This document shows positions 6,356 through 12,092 of a stretch of DNA of 12,092 nt, piece by piece. Both the position numbers and the translations under genes were made by a program. Numbering within the stretch: position 1 is the stretch's first letter; the number at the start of each line of letters is the position of its first letter. The DNA is from a bacterium. Its GTDB lineage: Bacteria; SZUA-79; Acidulodesulfobacterales; Acidulodesulfobacteraceae. The stretch covers positions 1-12,092 of the forward strand of contig JAJZLA010000016.1 in assembly GCA_021803845.1 (NCBI GenBank). The letters run 5' to 3'. The notes below the pieces were generated by a model, which did no database searches, had not been told where the DNA came from, and saw only the letters and a list, made by a program, of their open reading frames with translations.

Positions 6356-6458
6356 GAGTAATCCGAAAGTACGGCATTAAGGCCGAAAACCCCGCCAGGT
6401 TCGAAAGAAAGCAACGGCATCGATTCGAGGTGCGCGTATTTAATCGGATTACTCTTTT
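6356..6458 (+). ncRNA. ffs: Signal recognition particle RNA, small (4.5S-like) bacterial type
   Basis: The RNA is a single long hairpin of about 100 bases. The closing stem GAGTAATCCGA (6356-6366) pairs perfectly with 6444-6454 and runs straight into TTTT (6455-6458), which would also terminate transcription. The apical domain has the universal Ffh-binding features: CAGG (6396-6399) opposite AGCA (6410-6413) as the symmetric loop, a UUC/GAA stem, and a GNRA tetraloop GAAA (6403-6406) where Escherichia coli has GGAA. CCG/CGG pairs lie below it. It has no Alu domain. It binds Ffh and FtsY for co-translational membrane targeting. A strong promoter precedes it directly, only about 45 bases after the ferritin-like gene. 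Confidence 0.93.
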
Positions 6459-6585
6459 GTCATTATATGCTGCATTTATTGACGACGGTTGTTATTGTTG
6501 TTGTTATTTTTATCGGTAAAATACGCATTTATATATTATAATTCTTTAGTTTTTCCTTTATTTTTTTATTCATCTTATCTTATAT

Positions 6586-6594
6586 TGCTATATA
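6586..6594 (+). promoter_or_regulatory. Possible extended -10 promoter of iorAB-paaK
   Basis: TGC followed by TATATA (6586-6594) resembles the extended -10 elements of the two preceding genes. It would start transcription near 6601, about 32 bases before the preferred TTG start of iorA at 6633. An alternative TATAAT occurs at 6537-6542 without a convincing -35. The stretch 6459-6632 contains nothing else recognisable. Confidence 0.3.
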
Positions 6595-6632
6595 AAATAT
6601 ATAACGCAAATAATAAATACGGACTTAATTTT

Positions 6633-8480
6633 TTGCTTAATAAAACTTCAGACTATTCAAAATTACTTCTTACCGGTAATGAAGCAATCGCTTTGGGCGG
6701 AGCAAAAGCAGGCGTTTATACCGCCGTCGGCTACCCCGGAACGCCGAGTTCGGAAATACTTCCTTATTTATCTAAATTAAACAGCAGCGCAATAGTAAAC
6801 TGGTCTATCAATGAAAAAACAGCGTTAGAAATAGCGATAGGAACGTCTATAGGCTATAAAAGGGCAATGTTTACCACTAAACACGTCGGCTTAAACGTTG
6901 CTTCCGACCCGCTTATGACTCTCGCGCTTACGGGAGTAAGAGGTGGATTAGTCGTAGTTACCGCCGACGACCCTGGAATGCACAGTTCTCAAAACGAACA
7001 GGATAACAGGCTTTATTCAAAATTTGCGAAAATACCGATGTTAGAACCTTCCGACAGCCAGGAATGTTTAGATTTTACTTCAAAAGCTTTCGACGTAAGC
7101 GAAGAATTCGATACTCCGGTTATTTTAAGAACTACTACGAGAATATCCCATTCAAGAAGCGTCGCCGTTTTTTCCGGCAAATTTCCGCCGGCAGAAGAAC
7201 TTGAAAACACGAAAAATATTTACAGAAAAGATATTGAAAAATTCGTAATGGTTCCAGTTTATGCAAGAAAAAGACATAAAACCGCTTTAGAGAGGTTAAA
7301 ACGGCTTATTGATTTTTCTAACGGATCAGGATTAAACTCGATTGAATATAACGATAAAGAATTCGGCATAATAACAAGCGGCATTTCTTATCAGTACGCT
7401 AAAGAAATTGCGCCTTTTGCTTCTTTTTTAAAACTGTCTTTTTCTTATCCGCTTCCGGATTTATTAATAAAAGATTTCGTAAAAAACGTTAAAGACATAG
7501 TTATAATTGAAGAATTAGAGCCTTTTATCCAAAACGAAATAGCGTCGTTTGGCATAGAATTAAAAGGAAAAGAATATTTTCCGCAGGACGGAGAATTTAA
7601 TCCCGATATCGTATTATCGGGACTTAAAAAAGCCGGCTTTTTTAAAGGCAAAAAACATATCGCTAAAGAAAATGATGCGGATAAAGACTTTCGCATTAGT
7701 TTGAGCAATACTCTGCCGCCGAGATTTCCGGCTTTGTGCAGCGGATGCCCTCACACTTCGGTATTTTACGCTCTTAAAAAATTAAAAGTTCCAGTTATGG
7801 GCGATATAGGATGCTATACTCTTGGAGCACTGCCGCCTCTTAACGCCATGGACAGCTGTATTTCGATGGGGCTTGCTTTCGGCGCTGCACAAGGTTTGTC
7901 CCTTACAAAATCTTCGCATAAAAAAACAGTAGGAATTTTGGGCGATTCTACGTTCTTTCATTCCGGCATAACTTCTCTTATAGACGCAAAATATAATAAC
8001 GCAAAATTTACCGCTATTATTTTGAACAACTCCACTACGGCGATGACCGGAGGACAGGATCATCCAGGCACGGGAAAAAACCTTTCTTTCAACCAATCAA
8101 TTTCAAATAAAATAGATATTAAAAAAATCATAGAAGGAATAGGAATAGAAGAAATTTTCGTCATAGACCCCTACGATTACAATGATACGTTTAAAACTTT
8201 AAAAAAAGCGCTTTATTCAAATAATCTTAACGCAGTCATAACCGACAGGCCATGCGTATTATACCCCAAAAAAATAGATACCGGAAAAAAATTTAAAATA
8301 TCGGACGGATGTACCGGATGCGATTTATGTATGCAGACCGGGTGTCCGTCTATACGCTTGCCTTACGAAAAAAACGGCGCGGTAAATCCTGTTCCCTTTA
8401 TAGATTCGTCCTGTATAGGATGTTCTATATGCCAAGATATATGCGTTTTTAATTTTATCGAAGAAATAAGTCAATCTTAA
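6633..8480 (+). CDS. iorA: Indolepyruvate ferredoxin oxidoreductase, alpha subunit
   Basis: Oxygen-sensitive thiamine-diphosphate enzyme subunit: aryl-pyruvate + CoA + oxidised ferredoxin gives arylacetyl-CoA + CO2 + reduced ferredoxin. Numbering from the TTG at 6633 (615 residues, usual family length): the PFOR-type N-domain contains LLTGNEAIALGG and GYPGTPSSEIL (33-43). The thiamine-diphosphate domain contains CSGCPH (369-374), GDIGCYTLG (390-398), GDSTFFHSGITSL (437-449) and NNSTTAMTGGQDHPGTG (about 465-481). The C-terminus holds two [4Fe-4S] ferredoxin sites, cysteines 560/563/566/571 and 594/597/600/604. No ATG occurs in frame before about residue 78 of this numbering. The frame is open back to TTG 6489, but the extra 48 residues are hydrophobic, encoded by AT-rich DNA, and absent from the family. 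A weak GGA lies nine bases before TTG 6633. iorB follows after 51 bases. Confidence 0.95.
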   Translation: MLNKTSDYSKLLLTGNEAIALGGAKAGVYTAVGYPGTPSSEILPYLSKLNSSAIVNWSINEKTALEIAIGTSIGYKRAMFTTKHVGLNVASDPLMTLALTGVRGGLVVVTADDPGMHSSQNEQDNRLYSKFAKIPMLEPSDSQECLDFTSKAFDVSEEFDTPVILRTTTRISHSRSVAVFSGKFPPAEELENTKNIYRKDIEKFVMVPVYARKRHKTALERLKRLIDFSNGSGLNSIEYNDKEFGIITSGISYQYAKEIAPFASFLKLSFSYPLPDLLIKDFVKNVKDIVIIEELEPFIQNEIASFGIELKGKEYFPQDGEFNPDIVLSGLKKAGFFKGKKHIAKENDADKDFRISLSNTLPPRFPALCSGCPHTSVFYALKKLKVPVMGDIGCYTLGALPPLNAMDSCISMGLAFGAAQGLSLTKSSHKKTVGILGDSTFFHSGITSLIDAKYNNAKFTAIILNNSTTAMTGGQDHPGTGKNLSFNQSISNKIDIKKIIEGIGIEEIFVIDPYDYNDTFKTLKKALYSNNLNAVITDRPCVLYPKKIDTGKKFKISDGCTGCDLCMQTGCPSIRLPYEKNGAVNPVPFIDSSCIGCSICQDICVFNFIEEISQS

Positions 8481-8531
8481 CTCAAGATAATTAAAATATA
8501 AAAATAAATTAAATTTAAACTGCGAAAATAA

Positions 8532-9137
8532 ATGGGCGATTCAACACAAAACATATTAATTTGCGGAATAGGAGGACAGGGCGTCGTACTTGCCGGTAAG
8601 ATTATCAGCCACGCGGCATTTGAAAGCGGTATGGATATTAAAACGTCGGAAGTTCACGGAATGTCGCAGAGGGGGGGGTCGGTTTCAACGCATATAAGAT
8701 TCGGGGAAAAAATATTTTCCCCGCTAATACCGGAAAACGGCGCCACGGCGATTCTTTCTTTCGACATTTATGAAACTTTACGATATTCGGACAGGTTTGC
8801 AAACATAAATACGATAATAGTTTCGTCAAACGACGGTAAAACTCCGGCGTGGACATCTAAAACCAAAAATGGTACAATCAAAAATAATTTTACGGATATA
8901 TATTCCATAGCCTCGGTTTTAAAAGATAATTTTAAATCTTTGACTCTTTTGGACGATAAACTGATTGCGGAAAATCTCGGGAATATTAAAGTTTCAAATA
9001 TTATACTCATAGGAGCTTTATCAGTTTTTACGCATATAAAAGAAGAAATTTGGCTAAAAACCATTGAAACAAACGTTCCCGAAAAAACGATAGATTTAAA
9101 TATTAATGCATTTATGAAAGGCAGAGATTCATTATGA
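8532..9137 (+). CDS. iorB: Indolepyruvate ferredoxin oxidoreductase, beta subunit
   Basis: A 201-residue gamma-type subunit of the 2-oxoacid:ferredoxin oxidoreductase family that pairs with IorA. Typical signatures are the nucleotide-like glycine motif ICGIGGQGVVLAGKI (about 10-24), SEVHGMSQRGGSV (39-51) and THIRFG. Length is normal (about 190-210). ATG 8532 has no clear Shine-Dalgarno, so translation may depend on ribosomes arriving from iorA 51 bases upstream. The SQRGG codons contain a run of eight G residues (8671-8678), unusual in this AT-rich DNA, but the frame is intact. The last four bases overlap the start of paaK (ATGA), indicating a tightly coupled operon. Confidence 0.95.
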   Translation: MGDSTQNILICGIGGQGVVLAGKIISHAAFESGMDIKTSEVHGMSQRGGSVSTHIRFGEKIFSPLIPENGATAILSFDIYETLRYSDRFANINTIIVSSNDGKTPAWTSKTKNGTIKNNFTDIYSIASVLKDNFKSLTLLDDKLIAENLGNIKVSNIILIGALSVFTHIKEEIWLKTIETNVPEKTIDLNINAFMKGRDSL

Positions 9138-10456
9138 ATATAAAATATTACGAAAAAAAATACGAAACTATGGACCGTTCCGAACTTTCGCAGATTCAAA
9201 CGGAAAGATTGAAAAAAACGTTAAAACTAATATTTTCCGGGGGCGGTTTTTTAAAAACAAAATTAAAAGAATATGGAATAAAAAAATTAGGCGATATCGA
9301 AAAAATAAAATCGATTGATGAGTTAAAGAATATGCCGTTTACTTATAAATCCGACCTCGTAAACAATTATCCCTTCGGAATTTTTTCTCAGCCTTTAAAT
9401 AAAATAATAAGAATACATGCATCGTCAGGCACTACCGGAAAACCTATTATAGCCGGATATACAAAAAACGATATTAAAATATGGTCTAAGTTAATGGCGA
9501 GAGTTTTTTGCGCCGCAGGTATTTCTAAAAAAGATATAGCACAGAATGCCTACGGTTACGGACTTTTCACAGGAGGCTTAGGGTTTCATTACGGGGCGCA
9601 GGAATTAGATTTAATGATTATTCCTATGTCGACCGGTTTTACGGAAAGACAGCTTACCATGATGCAGGACGTCGGCGCAACTGTTCTTTTCTGTACACCT
9701 TCTTACGCTCTTTTTCTCTCCGAGGAAATAAATAAAAAAATAATCGATAAATCAAATATTAAATTAAAAAAAGGTATTTTCGGAGCGGAACCATGGTCTG
9801 ACGAACTCAGACAAAAAATAGAATGCTCGCTTAACATAGATGCTTACGATATATACGGATTGAGCGAAATAATCGGCCCAGGCGTAGCATACGAATGTAT
9901 TTACAAAGACGGACTTCATATAAACGAAGATAATTTTTTTCCGGAAATAATAAACCCAAAAACAGGGGAAGTTTTAAAAGACGGGGAAACAGGGGAACTC
10001 GTGCTGACCAGCCTCAATAGAGAGGCAATGCCGGTAATAAGATTCAGGACAAAAGATATAACGAGGCTTACGAGAGAAAAATGCAGATGCGGCAGAACTT
10101 TCGTCAGGATGGACAAGATAAAAGGAAGAACAGACGACATGATAATTTTAAAAGGCGTTAACGTTTTTCCGTCTCAGATAGAATCAGTTTTATTTAAACT
10201 GGATTATTTAGAACCTATATATTTAATAGAATTATATACCGAAAATCTTTTAGATAAAATGAACATAATAGTTGAACCTAAAGAAGAAATTTTTAACGGC
10301 GGCGAAGCTAAAATCGAAGCGGTTACGAAAGAAATATCCCACAAAATATACGAACTTATCGGCATCAGGGCAAAAATAACCGCCGTCCCCCCTAAAACTA
10401 TCGAGAGAAGTCAGGGCAAGGCCAAAAGAATAAACGACCTGAGGAAGAAACTATGA
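9134..10456 (+). CDS. paaK: Phenylacetate-CoA ligase family (arylacetate-CoA ligase)
   Basis: A 440-residue adenylate-forming enzyme that activates an arylacetate with ATP and CoA to arylacetyl-CoA, AMP and pyrophosphate. The ATP loop is SSGTTGKP (97-104). Other landmarks are GAEPWSDELR (about 217-226), DIYGLSE (239-245), the CRCGRT pair of cysteines (317-322), GRTDDMIILKGVNVFPSQIE (331-350) and the catalytic-lysine region near the C-terminus, SQGKAKR (426-432). Length fits PaaK (430-440). The start ATG 9134 overlaps the iorB stop by four bases. Next to iorAB it most likely handles indole-, phenyl- or hydroxyphenylacetate. The C-terminus overlaps the opposing DUF116 gene by six bases. Which arylacetate it prefers cannot be read from sequence. 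Confidence 0.93.
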   Translation: MNIKYYEKKYETMDRSELSQIQTERLKKTLKLIFSGGGFLKTKLKEYGIKKLGDIEKIKSIDELKNMPFTYKSDLVNNYPFGIFSQPLNKIIRIHASSGTTGKPIIAGYTKNDIKIWSKLMARVFCAAGISKKDIAQNAYGYGLFTGGLGFHYGAQELDLMIIPMSTGFTERQLTMMQDVGATVLFCTPSYALFLSEEINKKIIDKSNIKLKKGIFGAEPWSDELRQKIECSLNIDAYDIYGLSEIIGPGVAYECIYKDGLHINEDNFFPEIINPKTGEVLKDGETGELVLTSLNREAMPVIRFRTKDITRLTREKCRCGRTFVRMDKIKGRTDDMIILKGVNVFPSQIESVLFKLDYLEPIYLIELYTENLLDKMNIIVEPKEEIFNGGEAKIEAVTKEISHKIYELIGIRAKITAVPPKTIERSQGKAKRINDLRKKL

Positions 10457-11203
10457 AATCCTCTCTATAAGCTCTGCTAACGCGCCTACGTCTACAAGAG
10501 TATCTCTGCAAGGTCCGTTAGGTCTCATATTGGGCAGACCGTAAACAAAAAGCGGAAAGCTGTCTATAATTCCCGAACTTAAATCTCTTTCACATGCGAC
10601 TGCTATAACGGCTTTAGGTCGTTTCTCCTCTATAACTCTGCGCGCGAGCGTACCTCCGGTAGCAACTGCCATAAATATGCCTTTCTTTTTGGAAAGCGCC
10701 GCAAGCTCTTTTATGTTACATTTTCCGCAATTCAAGCAGTTATTTATATCTTCGGTAATTTTAGCCTTGCAGTTATGAAGCTGAAGACAGTGCGGAAGCA
10801 GTATTAATATCCTGTCAAAAGCTACGTTTTTATTTAACGAGAAAAGAAGGAAATTGTTTATTTCGACAAATGAAGCCTGCATTTTGTCCCTGTTTATCCT
10901 GAATACGGAAGTGATAAAAAAAGCCATCGGATAAAGAATTTTTATCAAAATATACCGTGCCGGATAAACTAGAAAAGATTTACCGCCGTTTTTCCGTCTG
11001 CCTGTCAATCCCGCAAAAAAAATTAGAATAACCGAAAGCAGTATAAAATCTAAAGCGAAAAAAATATATAACGGCAAATATGGGCTTATTTTTTCCAAAC
11101 CGCCGGATATTATCCAGAAAAGAAGCAAAAATACCGATAAAATAACAAAAAGCGAAATCGATATTATCTTCAAAAAATAAACATGTTCTTTTTTTAAAGA
11201 CAT
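10451..11203 (-). CDS. DUF116 family membrane protein with cysteine cluster
   Basis: A 250-residue protein of unknown function. Two hydrophobic segments (about residues 10-32 and 41-66) and a third weaker one (about 84-100) suggest anchoring in the inner membrane. The soluble C-terminal domain has the DUF116 signatures: LLPHCLQ (about 135-141), C145, a CLNCGKC cluster (156-162), ATGGTLAR (181-188), AVACERDL (201-208) and RPNGPCRDTLVD (227-238). Seven conserved-looking cysteines (139, 145, 156, 159, 162, 204, 232) suggest an Fe-S or zinc site; this is inference. ATG 11203 has AGGG nine bases upstream and lies inside the end of fmt (10-base overlap), so the two are co-translated. The gene ends tail-to-tail in paaK. 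Proximity of DUF116 genes to fmt is a recurring arrangement in anaerobic bacteria. Confidence 0.88.
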   Translation of the reverse strand: MSLKKEHVYFLKIISISLFVILSVFLLLFWIISGGLEKISPYLPLYIFFALDFILLSVILIFFAGLTGRRKNGGKSFLVYPARYILIKILYPMAFFITSVFRINRDKMQASFVEINNFLLFSLNKNVAFDRILILLPHCLQLHNCKAKITEDINNCLNCGKCNIKELAALSKKKGIFMAVATGGTLARRVIEEKRPKAVIAVACERDLSSGIIDSFPLFVYGLPNMRPNGPCRDTLVDVGALAELIERIS

Positions 11204-12092
11204 ATTAAATCGCCCTGTTTAATTCTAAATCCGTTGACGATATCGTTGTAGTCCATAACGTTTCTGCCTTCCGGCTTAAGCTTTATTAGCCGTATATAAA
11301 CCCCTTTTTTAACGGTGGAAATAAGCAGTCCGGTTTTGTTTGCAACGACGGCCGTACCCGCCGCAATAATATCGGATTTAGAAAATACTTTTTCTATTTC
11401 TTTTTTATAAATATCCGAAAAACCGCCGCAATAATCGGAATATTCGAATGTTTCATGCTGAACGCCGTTTTTAGTTTTCCCGCTTTCTATTTCCGTTTTT
11501 TCGCATGCATCATCGACTATTAACTTTGCTTCTAATATTTTTACGTTTTTGTTTTTTAAAATAAAAAAAGCTCCTCCCGCTTCAGAAAAAGCCCTTATTT
11601 TTGCATATATAACGGCAGGTTCGTCCTTGGAAAAATCTATTCTCAGTTCTTCCTGCTTTATTAAAGCAGTTAAATCATGCGCCCTATTGCCTTCTTTTTT
11701 TGCTAAATCCTGACCGTATCCGCATTCAAAAAAATTTATTCTATGTTTATATACAGTCTCTACTACTCTGGAAAGCAAGAGAGAACCGGCTAAAGACAAT
11801 TTTTCGTAAAGACCGGAAAAGTTTTCATTTTTATCTAAAGCAATTCTTTGCTGAGCCGCCAGAGGACCGGTATCTATGCCTTCATTCATCGCCATTATTG
11901 TAACGCCGCCGAATTTCACCCTTTTTAATATCGTATAGTGTATAGGGCTTGGACCCCTTAAATCAGGCAAAAGAGAAGGATGCAGATTTAATACTCCATA
12001 TACGGGTATATTCAAAATATCAGGGGTAAGAATGAGTCCGAAAGCGACGACTATTATAACGTCGGGGGCAAGGATTTTTAAAAAATCGGTTT
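11194..12092 (-). CDS. fmt: Methionyl-tRNA formyltransferase (5' end beyond the window)
   Basis: Transfers a formyl group from 10-formyltetrahydrofolate to Met-tRNA(fMet) for translation initiation. The frame remains open to the right edge: just before the TTG at 12015 the coding sequence continues as PDVIIVVAFGLILTPDIL, so that TTG is internal and about 70 N-terminal residues are missing. Visible signatures are NLHPSLLPDLRGPSPI with the catalytic Asn and His, GGVTIMAMNEGIDTGP with the catalytic Asp, a partly degenerate linker IRAFSEAGGA (usually with a proline-rich FNPWPGA), and the C-terminal tRNA-binding domain ending in LKPEGRNVM. A hydrophilic insertion of roughly 45 residues (about 11371-11514) separates the linker from the final beta domain. 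It overlaps the DUF116 gene by ten bases. Confidence 0.93.
   Translation of the reverse strand, partial: TDFLKILAPDVIIVVAFGLILTPDILNIPVYGVLNLHPSLLPDLRGPSPIHYTILKRVKFGGVTIMAMNEGIDTGPLAAQQRIALDKNENFSGLYEKLSLAGSLLLSRVVETVYKHRINFFECGYGQDLAKKEGNRAHDLTALIKQEELRIDFSKDEPAVIYAKIRAFSEAGGAFFILKNKNVKILEAKLIVDDACEKTEIESGKTKNGVQHETFEYSDYCGGFSDIYKKEIEKVFSKSDIIAAGTAVVANKTGLLISTVKKGVYIRLIKLKPEGRNVMDYNDIVNGFRIKQGDLICL

Noticed and set aside
6489..6632. Membrane-anchor domain at the N-terminus of IorA from a TTG at 6489
   Set aside because: The residues are what AT-rich noncoding DNA would encode, the family lacks them, no ribosome binding site precedes 6489, and a promoter-like element lies within. It is kept only as an alternative.
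11194..12015. Complete short formyltransferase starting at TTG 12015
   Set aside because: The same frame continues upstream to the window edge with clearly conserved Fmt sequence, so the gene is cut by the window.

Overview
The window comes from an AT-rich bacterium (by eye about one third G+C) with an anaerobic or oxygen-wary way of life. The evidence is a ferredoxin-dependent indolepyruvate oxidoreductase operon, a di-iron oxygen-binding-type protein next to a chemoreceptor, and a small ferritin of the encapsulated-ferritin family. The mix (iorAB-paaK, fmt followed by a DUF116 gene, a COG2509 flavoprotein, a short 4.5S-type SRP RNA, CCA-encoding tRNA) is common in anaerobic Gram-negative lineages formerly grouped as Deltaproteobacteria. 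The window alone does not fix the taxon. Nothing indicates a phage, insertion sequence, plasmid or CRISPR array.

Left part (1-1978), all minus strand: the 5' piece of a tRNA, probably Gly, that runs off the window; a complete tRNA-Pro(CGG); rpe (ribulose-phosphate 3-epimerase, TTG start with a perfect Shine-Dalgarno); and a solitary scpB. A good intrinsic terminator at 1858-1889 separates this part from the next operon.

Middle part (1979-5916), minus strand: two gene pairs. The first is a short soluble methyl-accepting-type chemoreceptor followed 42 bases later by a stand-alone flavodiiron-like (ODP-type) metallo-beta-lactamase-fold protein. This is a plausible oxygen/iron-sensing chemotaxis module and the most interesting item here. 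The second is a universal stress protein followed 12 bases later by a COG2509 FAD-dependent dehydrogenase.

At 5917-6055 a divergent intergenic region drives a small encapsulated-ferritin-like protein rightward. Immediately after it comes a compact SRP RNA gene (6356-6458). Several promoters here share an extended -10 of the form TGnTATAAT.

Right part (6633-10456), plus strand: iorA, iorB and paaK. Together they can interconvert aryl-pyruvates, arylacetyl-CoAs and arylacetates, either to ferment aromatic amino acids or to make them from scavenged arylacetates. iorA has no plausible ATG start. paaK ends in a 6-base tail-to-tail overlap with a minus-strand DUF116 membrane/cysteine-cluster protein. 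That gene in turn overlaps fmt (methionyl-tRNA formyltransferase), whose 5' end lies beyond the right edge.
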